From Peribolospora baueri (Eukaryota > Basidiomycota > Peribolosporomycetes > Peribolosporales > Peribolosporaceae), in contig JAMDHS010000073.1 in assembly GCA_029717555.1 (NCBI GenBank), forward strand, positions 1 to 64,000: DNA of 64,000 bases. The letters are read 5' to 3'. The notes under the pieces were generated by a model that saw only the letters and a program-made list of their open reading frames with translations, searched no databases and had not been told where the DNA came from. The position numbers and the translations under genes are program-made. This document shows positions 40,707-54,845 of this stretch, in pieces (positions within the stretch are counted from its first letter, which is position 1; the number at the start of each line of letters is the position of its first letter).

Positions 40707-42740
40707 TCACCTGCCGTACGTGCGGGGCGTGCCAGGGTTGTTGTCCAAGACCTCCTCGATCTTGGCCATCACCTCTGGCGTCAGCTTCTCTATGACGTTC
40801 AGCGCCCTCCGAGGAGAAAAAAAAAGAAGGAAGATAAGCTAGTCGGTCGGTGCGTGGGGTGTGTAGAACGGTGGGAGGACCCAAGGACTTGGGGATCGGA
40901 GAAGATACGCACTCGAGGTTCTGCGTGATCTGCTCCGGACGAGAGGCACCGAGGATGATTGAGGAGACATTCTGCGAAAGAAAAAGGAGGGGCAGATGAG
41001 GACAGACCCGAGAAGGATGGATGGGATGGAAGGGAACACGACTAGGGACGGGCCCCGCTCACCTCGTTCTTGGCGCACCAAGCGAGCGCGAGCGCGGCGC
41101 TGTTGGTGCCGAGCTCCTCGGCGATCTTTGCAATCTTCTGCACCTTTTCGATCTTTGCTTTGCCCTCGGGTGTCTCGAAGAGGGACTTGATAGTGTCCTG
41201 GAAGACGCTCTCGCTGGTCTTGAGCCGGCTGCCCTCAGGAATACCACTCGCTAGGAAAGAGTGGAGTGGAGGATGGCCGGTGATAAGCGATCCGACTTAA
41301 CCATTCGCGACTTGGCGGAACGAGTTGGACAAACGTCGTGTTGGGAAGGGAAAAGGCGGCCACCAGACCCGGGAAAGATTCGAGGGTGAGTACGCACCGT
41401 ACTTCCCGGTGAGGAGGCCGGACGCGAGGGGGCTCCAGATGGTGGTTCCGTACTTGTACTTCTTGAACAGGTGGTAGTACTCCTTCTCGAAGCGTTCGCG
41501 CGTCAGCATGTTGTACTGGGGCTGATCGGCGATAGGGGCGATCTGGGAGGCAGGACAAAACGAGTGAGATACGGGAGACCCAGCCCTTCGGACACGGTCA
41601 CAGCTTCCACCGTGTCGGGTCGAATGCTGAGCGTCGCGCCTTTTACCGTCGTCTCACTTACGAGGTTGTGCGCCTTGGCGATTCCCTGCGCTTCCTCGAT
41701 CTGCTGGGCGCTCCACTCGGAGGTACCCCAGTAGAAGGCCCAACCACGCTCGATGACGTGGTTGAAGGCGCGTACGACCTCGAGCATGGGCGTGGCCACA
41801 TCGGGGCGATGGGCGAAGACGACATCGACGTAGTCCAATCCTAGGCGCTCAAGCGAGGCCTGGAGGCCCTCGACGACGTGCTGTGAGGAGGGGCGAGCAA
41901 GAAGACGACGTGGTTTCAGGGCGGCGCGAGCTTGGATTGAGCGCAGAGGGCGTATGAGCTTACCTTGCGGCTGAGGCCAATCCCATTAGGCTCCTTGGAA
42001 CCTGAAGGGGGCATGCAAGCGAGCACATATGTTCAGCCTCGGAGAAAGAGGGTGGGCTCCCGTGCCGAGGCATGGACATCGGTCATCAGACCGCGTGCTC
42101 ACCCGTTCCGAAAAAGATCTTGGTGGAGATGACGACCTCGGAACGAGCCCAGCCGAGCTCCTTGATCACCCTGCCCATCTCCCTCTCCGATTCGCCTTTC
42201 GCGTACGTCTCGGCGCTGTGATTGGGTTGAGAGGAAATTAAGGGAGGACGATGATCGGTCGGCTTCTGGTGATCGAACCGCGTCCCAAACGCAGATCTGA
42301 CTGCAGGAAGATGCTCACGTGTCGAAGAAGTTGATGCCGGACTCGAAGGCGGTCTTCATGCACTCTGTCCGCGGAAAGCATGTCGGAATAGGGGTTGGAG
42401 AACGTCAGAGGGTTTGGCTTTCCGAGCGCACACGAGAGGGCGTCTGTGTGTGTGTCTTACCCTTGACCAGGTCGCCCTTGACCGAGCTGCCGTAGGTAAG
42501 CCACCCTCCACTTAGAGAGGTGAGAAGGAAGGAAGCGAAGGGGGTGAGCACGGTACAAACGACTGTCCGCTTGCCTGCTTTCCCCAAGGTAGCGGGGCGC
42601 TGTTGCACGCTCGAGCACGGCGCGGGGAGAGGAGATGAGGCGCAGACTCACAGGGAGAAGAGGGAGACGCGGAGACCAGAGTCTCCGAGGTTGCGGTAGA
42701 TCATGTTCTTGGGGTCGAAAGTGTAGTTGGACGTGGACAT
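40707..42740 (-). CDS. Aldo/keto reductase of the voltage-gated potassium channel beta type
   Basis: Ten exons close in frame: 42652-42740, 42461-42510, 42319-42364, 42103-42215, 41964-42001, 41662-41880, 41398-41542, 41063-41250, 40913-40971 and 40707-40806, for 348 residues. The barrel is complete: [40 protein letters not shown] (catalytic Asp and Tyr), [35 protein letters not shown] (catalytic His region), [46 protein letters not shown], and the NADPH-binding end [20 protein letters not shown]. Members are NADPH-dependent oxidoreductases; fungi often use them for aldehydes rather than with a channel. The cytosolic substrate is unknown. Confidence 0.92.
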
Positions 42741-43884
42741 GGCGGCAATCGAGGCTAGTCTGGGAGGGGTGAAGCGAAGAGGGATTGAAGGCGTGGATGT
42801 TGAGGTGAGGGAGGCGAGGCGGCGAGGACGGATGTGGAGACGCTGTTTTACGTTTATATACGACGACATGCAAAGTCGATGTCTAGACGTGCGTCAGTCA
42901 GCCTTGCGCTGGCGGCAGCGCACACATTCGAGCCGGACCTTGGTGTCGGCCTTGGAAAATTGCGGGCGCAGCGTCCATCCGTGATATATCCGTGGCGGGC
43001 CGAGCGGAGGTAGTCAGCGTAACTTTCCCGTTCCTCCCGAGTTCGGCAACCGACCTTTGCTCCAGGGCCAAGCCGAGACGCGATAGCCGGCGCTAGAGAT
43101 CATGCAAGGACGGAGGGTGGAAGGGAGGGAGGGATAAGAAAGATGAATCCGACGGATAACAAATCGGCTTTGCAAGGTGGAGGTGGAGGCTCCTGATCTC
43201 TGTCGCCGTCGCCGTCGCCGTCCCCGATCGCAGGACTGAGATTACCTAAGCCGAGTTCTTCATCAGCCGCCCGGTGACCCCGATCCGCCTCCTAGCGTCC
43301 GGCGGGCGTGACGGTGTGGACGAGGGCATGCAAGCTCGGGGCCATAGGCGCCTTCGATGGGTGCGTCTCGTGGGTGACGGACGAAAGCGATGCGATCGAC
43401 CGACCGATCGGCACTTCCAAGTGGGTGAAGCGGATCGGCACTCCAGATTGGCGAAGCTGGAACGACGCCGGCGGCGCTGACGAAGACGGCGACGAGGTGG
43501 CCGTCGACGACGCGACGTTGGGAACACGAAGCTAACACAAAGTGGACGCAAGCTGACTAAGCTGGTACGAAAGCGTATCTGACCTTCACAATGTCATTCG
43601 GGGACAAGGAACGAGGCGTCGTTCCGCGCCGGCATTTCCTGCTTGCGGGCTTCTCTTTCTCTGGCTCGACCACCGTTCGCCGACTTGGATGGACACACAA
43701 GCAGCAAATGTGGTGAAGTTAAGTGCATGGGGCGCGTCGGCTGGTCGCGCTGTCTCTACTACATCCACACTCCCAGACGTTGAGGTCCACGTCGAAAGTC
43801 TGAAACAAAACTCGTCCACCCACCCACGGCGTTGGGCGGGTGAGGGCGATCCCCGACCGGCTGATCTTTCACTTCGTCCTCTAA
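42741..43884. other. Intergenic stretch between aldo/keto reductase promoter and aspartic protease 3' end
   Basis: The part next to 42741 must hold the aldo/keto reductase promoter; TGATATATCC lies at 42982-42991. A GTCGCC hexamer tract runs at 43201-43222. Open frames around 43246-43551 look compositional only. Confidence 0.5.
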
Positions 43885-46800
43885 CTATCCGTCCATAAGT
43901 CCATCCTCTACAGCCGACGTGGGAATGGCGATGCCGACGCACCGGCTGGCCAGGTCGAAGACGGTGTAGAACGTCTCCATGAGGGGTGCGCCTGAAGAGA
44001 GTGCAAGGCCCGAGAGGACGGGAAGGTGAGAAACACGACGAGCGCCTAGAAGCCACAGTGATCTGCCACAGCACACCCACCGATGAGCCAGCTGCCGTCC
44101 GTCGTGATCTCCCATCCTATCAGCTGTAATACACACCGCGCCTTCTTGTGCGACTCTGGATCCTGACTCAGATATAGTTTCTTCTCCGTTTCGTCCACAA
44201 AATCGAACCGTAGCGCATCCTCATGGATGTTGGCAGATATGTTACCGAACCGGAAGGCCACCGTGGGCGGGTCGTAACAGGGGTATTTCGCCATGAGGAA
44301 CTTGTCGTCCTGACGACCGGGAATCAATTCCAGTCCGTTTTCCTCGAAGAACTCGCGCGCATCCGCCAGTGGAGCGATGATTTGCTGTGAGAGAACGAGG
44401 GCAACCGGGTGTTCATGTCGTGTGCACCCATGCCGTTCGCGTCGTTAATAGTACGGCGGGGGAGCGTACCTCAGTTCCGCTATCGAGTATCATGAGAATA
44501 TCCTTCGTCCAAGACCCGACGTAGACGGTGGAATTGAACTGCCAAGTATCTAGTGCCGTCGCTTGCCCCCTGCTCGGAGAAAACAATTTTGCTCAGCCCG
44601 TATGCCAATGGCCGCATCTAACACACGAGCAGAAGAGAAGGCGGATGCAGAGAGTTTGAACGGCAAGCGACTCACGTCCAATGCAAATCGCCGGCATACG
44701 CCTTCTCATCATGCCCGCCGAGCAATACGCTCTTGTTGGGCTGGGCCCTGGTAATGTCGAAAGCGAACTGGTTTGCGGGAAACTGGCCTTGTTCCCACAG
44801 GGTGCTAGGTGAAATAATGAAAAAGAAAATAAAGTGAGGGTGGACACGAGAAGGAGCTACAGATTTGTCCAACAAGCTCTGAATCGTCGGGCCTCACTTG
44901 AAGAGTCCAGGCACTTGATGGCCGCCAGCGTCGAGAAAGCCAGCTTGTTCCACAAAGGATAGTCCGAGGATGCCCTGAACGTCTGATCGGTTTGGCTTTT
45001 TGTTCGCCAGTCCAATCCACTGATCCCTGGCCACAGCCCCGCGAGACCCTTGGAGCGGGGAAGACGCGACTTGGATGGGCACGGACGAGTCGTGATGTGT
45101 GTCCTTGAGGCACTCGTCCCGGTTCGACGGCACCAACGGCTCCTCAAACCTTGGTTTAAGGTTGGTAAGAGCATCCACAAAGTCGCGGTCGAGCGGACTC
45201 TGTCGTCCCTTGTTGAGTTTTCTGTTGATGAAGTGCTTCGCGCCGTGACTCCATTTCCGGCCGGAGCCGCAGAAAGGCCAGCAGTTCCGGTCCAACACCT
45301 CATCGAGCCAGGAGTCCCATTCCCTGCGGTACCTGGCCTCTCGGGAGTTGTCGTCGGCTTGGGCGTCAGAGCGAACACACCCCGCCGACAAACATCCGGC
45401 ATCATCGTCCTCACGCAGGGCGACGATATCGCGATACAAAAACCCCTGATAGGTGTCGGATGCAGCTGTCCCACCGTACACTGACCAGGCAGGACGGATG
45501 TGGATCACGACCCGACCGCAGCTTCGTCAGCTCGTGATGCTTTGTGAAGCGAAACACGAGGGCTTTTCGACACTCACTAGACTCGAAAGGGATTCCTGTG
45601 TTGTTGGATGTACTCGACTCCTCAGGCTTGTACGCGCCCGGCTGTGGAAGAGTGTGGCTAGCTCAGTAACGGTCCTTTGGTTGAGGTTGCCGAGGAAAGG
45701 GGTCTCATTCCGTAGCTCACACTAATCAAGAGGTCTTCGCTTCCGGTGTCGAGGACCAGCGACACCTCTGCGTGGAAAAACGGTCGTGAGACCATCACGC
45801 AAACTCGATGAAGCTGTCCTTCGGACTTGCAAGCCCCATGACAGTGTACGCTACTCACTCTGCCCAGGCGTGCCAAGCCAAATCGAGCCTTGATACCTAA
45901 AGTCATCGATCTTCTTCACGTCGAAAAGATATTCACTTCTCGTCGGATAGGTTGCCTGAGGGTCAGGCGCGTGGTGAGCGACAGCCGGACTATGAACGAC
46001 CGGTGCAGCTTGATTCTTTATCTTTTGAATCAAAGAAGATAGAGTGCCGGCGTCGGAGAGCAAGTCGGCGTCAACCCTTTGCAGGGTCTTCAGAGACTCG
46101 TCCGGACCAGACTTGGGATTCTGGCTGTTGGCGATGAGGCTGCGCTTACCGCGCAGGGAGCGAACGCCTGGTTGAGGGGCGGTCTTGTGCTGTACCTTGG
46201 CCAGCAGCGCCACGTCCATTGTCGGCTCTTCTATCTCTGGGCTTCCGGGTACCTCTGGAGATGGAGTGGTCCGGTCCGGCTGGCCATCGCCCACGGTCGC
46301 TTGCTCAGTCGGATGGGACGAGGACGCAGTCACCGTGACGGTCTTTGTGACGGTGACGGGAGAGACATGCGTGCAAGCGCTCAAGCTCTCGGACGCGCTT
46401 TCGCCCTGGTGACCAGCCGATGAGCCTTTATTACTGGTCGCGTGGATCGTGGGTATTGGGCGCGTCGAAAAATTATGAGCTTTATCCGTGCTAGCGGAAA
46501 CGTTGGCCGACTCTATCAGCGATGGGGTGGACGACTTTAGATCATGATAAGTTGTCGTCGGAGGCGGAGCAGACAGAGTAGACGCAGTCTCGTTGGTCGA
46601 GTTACTGGGCACTGAGGGCTTCAAATGTTCCGACGAAGTACGAAGGTCCGGCAAAGTTTGGGCAAAGTCGTCCGTCTCGTCTCGTTTTCCAGCCAGTAGT
46701 TGGCCGTGCTGTCCAGATGAATCACCAAGGGTTGTGAGACGGGTGCGGAAAGCGAGTAGGCAGATCAGATGCTAATAATGGACGTCCGTCGTCCACGCAT

Positions 46801-48490
46801 TCACGCTGCGCTCACGTTCCTAGGTGGTACAGGAGATTTGACTGTATGCGTCTCAGAGTCGTCCGTCTTGGCCCGGAGAGACATCCGAGGCTGCCATTTG
46901 CTAACAGTATCCAAGAGACGGTCGAGAAGACGAGGGTGAGACGTCAACTACAGTTTCACAGATTACTCTCTCGAACGGGTCGTGAACGTACCGGTGGGTG
47001 CGAGCCACTTGACCTATCAGCTCGTCTAATCCACGGGGCCGAATGCTGGCGTCTTCATCATATCCGTGACGAGCATCCCGGATCGCGAGCCTGACGGGCT
47101 GAGGAGAAATGGCGGCTGCGGGGCATGCGGTTCGGGAAGGGTCAGAAGAAGATACGGCGCTCTTAGAAGACACGGTGACCGACGAAGAGTCGGAAGCCGG
47201 AGAGGACTGGGGCTGCGAAGAATATGCGGAACTAGTTGAGGTCAGAGTCGAGCGACCGTCATATGAGGTGGGGTCGGTGCCGAGGCCAGTGGCAGACGCC
47301 GAAGCGGTTGACGTAGGGGACCCGTTGACGTCCAGCGAAAAAGGCTGGCTCGTAGACAAAGTCGTGTCCAATGAAGTGGGATCGACGCTCGATCCGGTGG
47401 CAGACGCTGAGGAAATCGGCAAATTCGACGCGCCGCCTAGCGAAGAAGTCACGTCCATAGCGCCAGATGAGGTGGGATCGAAAAGGGCGCCAGTAGCAGA
47501 CGCGGTGGGGTACGTGGACCAAGCCGCGTTAAGCGAGACGGGGTCTGCACACGTATCAGCGGCAGACGCAGACGCAGAAGAGGTCGACGTGGCCGATTCA
47601 GCTTCAGCGCCTAGCGAAGATATTGGATCAGCAGAAAAGGTGGCGTCAGATGAGGTGGGACCGCCACTCGCACAGCCGGCAGATGCTGAACAAGTCGGCG
47701 TGGACGATCCGGGGTCTACTTCCAGTGACGAGGCTGGATCCGTAGCCAAAATCTTGTCAGACAAGGCGAGGCTTTTCGACGAATCCTTGTCCAATGACGT
47801 AATCGAATCTTCTGTCACATTTGCGCCCTTCGACGACGTCGAAGTCATAGCAGAGCCGGTTACAGATGGCGACGAAGTTGGCGTCGATCTGGCCTCAGCC
47901 GAAGAGACGGAGGTAAAGCCGGCACTCGGACCAGTGCGAAACGCTGAAGAGAAGAGAGGTAACTTGGCGTTGGCGTCCAGTAAATAGGTAGAGTCTACAG
48001 ACGACGGGATTTCAGTCGAGATGAGGCCTCTCGATGAAGCCGCGTCTGTTGCCGCAACAGAAGTTGCAGACGAGCTCGCACGATTTGATAAGGCCGGAGT
48101 CGTATAAATGCTGGTCACAGACGGTGACCAAGCCAACGTCCGTCTATCGTCAGATGAAGCTGCAGAAGTCGTGCTCGAGTCGACGTCAGGCGGAGAGAAA
48201 GGTTTGGAAGACGAAGGGGAGGCGGAGGCGATGGTAGACAAGGTGGTACCAGCCACGTTGGCGGTAGACGGAGTCAGTGTGAACCGGAGATCGAAACTGC
48301 CAAACTCTTGGAGAATGACGAGGACAGGGTCTGAGATTGGGTTCGGAACTGGGGTCGAGGGCGACAGGCCCGGCGAGGAAGCCGAGTCCGAGCTGGGATC
48401 AGTAGATTGTGCCCTCGTAAGAGGCAAAATGGTCAAGGAGGCGGAAAGAGCCAAAATGACGAAGAGGCCACCGAGAAATGCCACTCTCAT
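43885..48490 (-). CDS. Giant secreted aspartic protease (family A1) with N-terminal Ser/Thr stalk
   Basis: Ten exons close in frame: 46992-48490, 46816-46900, 45859-46708, 45721-45767, 45578-45641, 44898-45480, 44676-44804, 44470-44569, 44081-44384 and 43885-43991, for 1,255 residues. Residues 1-27 are a signal peptide (MRVAFLGGLFVILALSASLT). Residues 28-500 are Ser/Thr/Ala-rich with degenerate DPTS/DPIS-centred repeats. The catalytic part begins with FRYQGSIWLGTPGQ; the first Asp is in VLDTGSED (about 818), the flap-like Tyr in YGGTAASDTYQGF, the second Asp in ILDSGTE (about 1115). The gap between the Asps is about 300 residues, roughly 100 above usual, because of a charged insert with several Cys (CLSAGC, CWPFC). 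There is no C-terminal GPI-type tail. I infer an extracellular or wall-spanning protease; the target is unknown. Confidence 0.85.
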
Positions 48491-49633
48491 GGTGGACGTG
48501 GTGCGACGAAAGAGCTCTCGAACTATTGGCCAAGGAGTGGCGACGTCAACGCTGGAAGATGGTGGAGGATAAGAAGGTGTGGGAAAAAAAAAGGAGAGGA
48601 GTAGAGGAGGTGGAAATGAAGAGGAGCACGACGATCCAAGGCAAAAAATCTTGCTCTTCCTCAGGTCATCCCAATCGACGGTTCAGCAGGACCGCGACGC
48701 GACATCGCGAGATCTGGCCTCGTGCCTTCAAATCTCGTCGAAGCAAGGCAAGGCCCGATCAGCGCTGGCCCGACGGTCGGCCTACGTAAGGCCCCACTAG
48801 ACCTGAAATGTGTCAGAAGAAGATCAAGTGAGCTAAAAATGTGTTTTTCCACCTCTCTTCTCGCTGGCAGTCGAGAGAAAGAAAACCGAAGCATCGTCAT
48901 GTCCTATGGAGAAGAAACGGCGGGAAGACGTGGATGAGGAGAGAGGTGCGGAGGTGGCTCCGTCCTTCGAAGCGTCTAAAAATATGAACATCTGGGCTAG
49001 CCTGACGAGCGGAGCCGGGGTGCAAAGATGGCGGGTGAGGAGAAAAGCGATGAGACCAGTGGTCTTCGGAATGATGCCAAGTCGGGTGGGAAGCCGCCGG
49101 CAGTGTCGAGTCTCACATTGCCTGTCACGTGCACGTCGGCTAAGGCTGGCCTACAACCTCCGCACATCATCACCTGCTTCAGCCCAAGTCTCGACGATGG
49201 AGTCAGTGTTAAGGACAAGGTGAGCAGCATGCAAGTGCACCCCTCGTTGGTGGTAGTCGAGACGACGCCGCCAGCCCCGTTTATGGCCGCTTAATCCCGC
49301 GACCGGGCGGGCGACAAGATCCGAGCCAGCCGACACCGCCACGCACGGCCGTCGCCGAGATTGCGGTTGCGAACGTTGGACGACGTGCAAGTAATTGCAA
49401 GTGCATATGGACGTGCAGATCTGACTCGTGTTCGTGCTTTTCCAGCTGCCGAGAAGTGGAGGGACAGAGGGGGCTACATAAGGGCTGCTGCTTCTTCCGC
49501 TCACTCGTTCCCCCCTCACGCATGTCGACCGACCTGTCCAGGCATTACTCCGCAGGTCGGCCGTCGTCTCACGTCCCTCTCTACCTATCCTTGTTCTCCC
49601 ATCTTCGTTCGACCACCGACGAGAAGAGCCAGA
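48491..49633. other. Divergent intergenic region, protease / FAD monooxygenase
   Basis: Holds both promoters. An 88-codon open frame with a good ATG context (49028-49294) is followed by a GTGAGC at 49228, but it matches no family I know. It could be a short peptide or leader exon. Confidence 0.45.
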
Positions 49634-50926
49634 ATGGTAGCTCACAGCGCTCAAGTGACGATCGTCGGCGCCGGTCTTGGCGGCCTCACCCTCGCACGCG
49701 TCCTGCAGCGCCGGGGCGTGCCCGTCGCGATCTACGAGCGCGAGCGCTCAGCCTCGACGCGCGACCAGGGCGGCACGCTGGACATGCACGCCGAGACGGG
49801 CCAGGAGGCGCTGCGCAAGGCGGGCCTATACGACCGCTTCGAGGAACTGTGCAGTCGCGAGGCGGACCACATGCGAATCCTCGACAAGACCGGCGCCGTT
49901 CGATTCGAGGACGGCGGTGGCGGTGGTGGTGGTGGTGGTGGTTCGGACGCAGGCCAGGGACGGGGACCCGAGTTCGACCGGCCGGAAGTGGATCGCGGCG
50001 CACTTCGCAAGGTTCTCCTCGATTCTCTCCTTCCCGACACGGTCGCCTGGGGTCGTGCCTGCCGTAGCGTGGAGGAGGTCGAGGAAGGGCGAGGCGGGGC
50101 GGCGGCGGGGCGGACGTACGCGCTGAAGTTCGCCGACGGCCAGACCGAGGTAGTGAACGGCTTGCTGGTCGGCGCCGACGGCGCCTGGTCCAAGGTCAGG
50201 CCGCTCGTGTCGGAGGCCAAGCCGGCCTACTCGGGCGTGACGTTCGTGGAGCTGTCACTGAGCCAAGTGGAGGAGCGGCGGCCGGAGGTGGCGGCGCTGA
50301 TCGGGAGCGGGAGCATGTTCGCTCTGGGGGAGAACAAGGGGCTGATCGCGCAACGCAACTCGGGCGACCAGGCGCGCGTCTACGTGACGCTCCGCGTCCC
50401 GCTCGACTGGCACGAACACTCGGGCATCGCCGTCGGCGGCGCGGACGAGACGCGCGACCGATTGTGCGCCCTCTTCGCCGGCTGGAGTCGATCGCTGTTG
50501 GAGCTCATTCGGCAGGCGGACGACAGCCGGGGCATCGTCCCGAGGCCGCTGTTCGCCCTTCCCGTCGACCACGCTTGGCCGACGCGCGCGGGGGTGACGC
50601 TCTTGGGCGACGCGGCGCACCTCATGACGCCCTTCGCTGGCGAGGGCGCCAACCTGGCCATGATCGACGGCGCAGAGCTGGGCGAGGCGATCGCCTCCGC
50701 GTGGCGCCGACCTGATGTTACTGTTGATGACGATGGTGATGGCGACAACGCAGCGCTCACGGACGCAGTGAGCGCATTCGAAGCTCGCATGTTCGAGCGC
50801 GCCTCGAAGGCGGCCAAAGAGTCAGCGTCGAACCTGGACGTGTTCGTCAGCGACGACGCCCCGGACGGCGCCGTCGAGCGGATGAACTGGCTCATGAGCC
50901 AAGCTGGTCCGCCCTCGCCCCAATGA
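49634..50926 (+). CDS. TetX-like FAD-dependent monooxygenase
   Basis: A single 430-residue exon. The flavin motifs are complete: dinucleotide fold VTIVGAGLGGLTLARVLQRR, substrate/FAD loop DQGGTLDMHAETGQEALRKA, DG motif GLLVGADGAWSKVRPLV, and GD motif GVTLLGDAAHLMTPFAGEGA. The block order and DRGALRKVLLDSLLPDTV match the TetX/aromatic-hydroxylase branch of class A flavoprotein monooxygenases, which hydroxylate small aromatic or polyketide-like substrates with NAD(P)H and oxygen. A polyGly run of about ten residues, from GGT repeats at 49914-49942, sits where TetX has a short loop. No signal peptide; probably cytosolic. The lack of introns beside intron-rich neighbours and the bacterial-like family are compatible with old horizontal transfer but do not prove it. 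Confidence 0.88.
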   Translation: MVAHSAQVTIVGAGLGGLTLARVLQRRGVPVAIYERERSASTRDQGGTLDMHAETGQEALRKAGLYDRFEELCSREADHMRILDKTGAVRFEDGGGGGGGGGGSDAGQGRGPEFDRPEVDRGALRKVLLDSLLPDTVAWGRACRSVEEVEEGRGGAAAGRTYALKFADGQTEVVNGLLVGADGAWSKVRPLVSEAKPAYSGVTFVELSLSQVEERRPEVAALIGSGSMFALGENKGLIAQRNSGDQARVYVTLRVPLDWHEHSGIAVGGADETRDRLCALFAGWSRSLLELIRQADDSRGIVPRPLFALPVDHAWPTRAGVTLLGDAAHLMTPFAGEGANLAMIDGAELGEAIASAWRRPDVTVDDDGDGDNAALTDAVSAFEARMFERASKAAKESASNLDVFVSDDAPDGAVERMNWLMSQAGPPSPQ

Positions 50927-52154
50927 TCCCAGGCCGGCCTGGCGAGGGGGAGAGGGGGGCGGCCGCGCGGCGTATACAAACTTTGCGACTGGGCCCCGGA
51001 TGCGTCCGTCCCACTTGTATGTATGTATGTATGTAGGTATTACCCCGTCGGTTCGTTCATGACGTCGTACTGGAATCTCATCCTTGGCATGCACAGACAG
51101 ACAGACAAGGTCACACTACGGGTCGGGCCCGGGCGCGGTCGACAAAAGGGACGGACGGACGGACGGAGGGAGGTGCAAAGGGGATTGATTGCTCGTGCTC
51201 GTGCTCGTGCTCGTTCATGATCCTGCTTCTGCTTCTGCTTCTGCTGCTGGACTGCTGCTGCTGAACTGCTGCCGCTGCTGCTACTGCTACTGCTGCTGCT
51301 GCTGTACCGGAAACGACTTCGTACTCGTGCTCGCCCTCCCGCCCGTCCCACCCGCCGCTCTACGACTCGGCCGCCCGGCTCGACCCGCGAACCCGTCCGT
51401 CCGTCCGCGGCAGTCCGTCGTCGTCAGCGGAGACGGAGAGGGGAGCCGACATCGGCGGCGAGGCCGAGACCAGAAAGGAGAGGGGAGAGGTGGGAGAGAA
51501 AAGAAAGAAAGGGTAGAGGAGAGGAGGAGAAGAGGAAACGGCGAAACAGGGAGAAGAAAAGAAAAGAAGGGGGGAATCGAGGCGAGATGACGGAGTGACT
51601 GAAAGGAGATGCGGAGCGACAGAGAAACGGTCCAGGAGACGTCCGACCGACACCGGTAAAGAGGGATGTGGGGAGAAGAGAGAAAAAAGGGGGTCTCTTG
51701 GTCGAAGGAGGATATGACTGCGTTGGTCGCTCGTCCGTGACGGCGAGGTGAGGTGAGGTGAGGATGGATGGGATTGGAGGATGGATGAAAGAAGGAGAGG
51801 AGACGAGATCGGGGCCAGCATTGAGTAAAAAAAAAAAAGAAGAAAAATGGACTTGGACTAAGTCTCCACCACGATTGTCCATCCATCTCCAACCGCGCAA
51901 ATCCGATCAGTCCCATCCAACCCAATCCAATCCACAAACGACTAAAGATCAAAAATCGGTAAACAAGTGTCCGTACGGATCCGGTCCGTCCGCCGAGTAC
52001 TCTGAAATATTTGCTTCTGGGTAGCGTTCGAACCTGTGACGGAGTAAAAAGGGATGTGCGAAAGGAGGAAGAGAGAAAGAGGTGGCAAGCAAGGGTCAAC
52101 TTCGCACACGACGCGAAAAAAAGAAATTTAAAGAGCTTATGGCAACGCCGACAC
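50927..52154. other. Repeat-rich 3' stretch between convergent FAD monooxygenase and PKA genes
   Basis: Contains a TGTA tract (51014-51035), GGAC units (51152-51166), GTGCTC units (51194-51215) and CTTCTG/CTGCTG repeats (51223-51304), then purine-rich sequence. No protein-like frame. Confidence 0.65.
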
Positions 52155-54000
<1,846 letters not shown>

Positions 54001-54809
54001 GTACGAGGGAAGAGGCGAGGACGAGGGAGGGAGGGCGCGTGAAGAGGGACGGGGTAGAAGGAGGGAAGGTGAGGGTGGGTGGGTAGTGTAGTGTAGTGTA
54101 GTGTAGTGTGGTGGCGCGATCGAGTGCGCGAGCGCGAACGCGGGCGGAGGTGGGGGTGCCTGAAAACACGGCGGACGGAGCGGGGGCGTGGGAGAGCTGG
54201 TCTGGTGGGGCAGACGGAGGCGGAAGGAGAAGCGGGGACAGGGACGGGTGGGGTGGATGGAAGGGGGAGAGAGAAGATGGGATGGGATGACGAGATGGGA
54301 TGATGGGTTGAGAGTCCGGCGGTGGTACAGAAGGAAAGGCAAGGAAGGCGCGATGCGATCGCGGCTAGCTCGGCTGGAGACAAAAGGAGAGGCCAGCGAC
54401 AAGGCGGACGGTGGTGGTGGTCGTGTCTGGCTCGTTGTTATGTTTCCTTATTTGTCTATTATTTTATTTCTATTCTATTTTACACACCGTCTACCTCCGC
54501 CTCGCACTGACAGCCCTGCCGGCCACCGACACGCACACGCCCTCGCACACGGACCGCACACGCCAGCCACCGCACCGCGACCACCACCACCGACGGCCCA
54601 GCCCCGCTTATCGCCGCCTCTTCTCGCCGCATTCTTTACCGTCCGTCCATTTCAATCTGATCCATGCAAGCGAGCGAGTCGTGGCCTGGATAGATAGATA
54701 GATAGATAGACGAGGGCGATGGCCGGAAACAGAGAGAGGTGTGCACACGGACGGAACAGAGGAAGAGCACGGATCGACACACCAACTCGCCTGCGAAGCA
54801 AGGCTCGGA

Positions 54810-54845
<36 letters not shown>

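Noticed and set aside
43012-43090. Stretch that at first glance resembled part of a 5S rRNA gene (GTTCGGCAACC, CCTCCCGAG)
   Set aside because: No full internal control region or terminal stem could be found.
47109-47987. Long open frame (292 codons) on the plus strand with Asp/Val/Ala repeats
   Set aside because: It is the antisense of the Ser/Thr repeat exon of the aspartic protease; the minus strand has a signal peptide and splices in frame to the catalytic exons.
49028-49294. 88-codon open frame with good ATG context upstream of the monooxygenase
   Set aside because: No recognisable family and no clear splice partner; left as a note in the intergenic entry.
54690-54710. Run of GATA tetranucleotides as a GATA-factor array
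   Set aside because: Simple TAGA microsatellite next to other tetranucleotide tracts; not the HGATAR context and not near a start codon.
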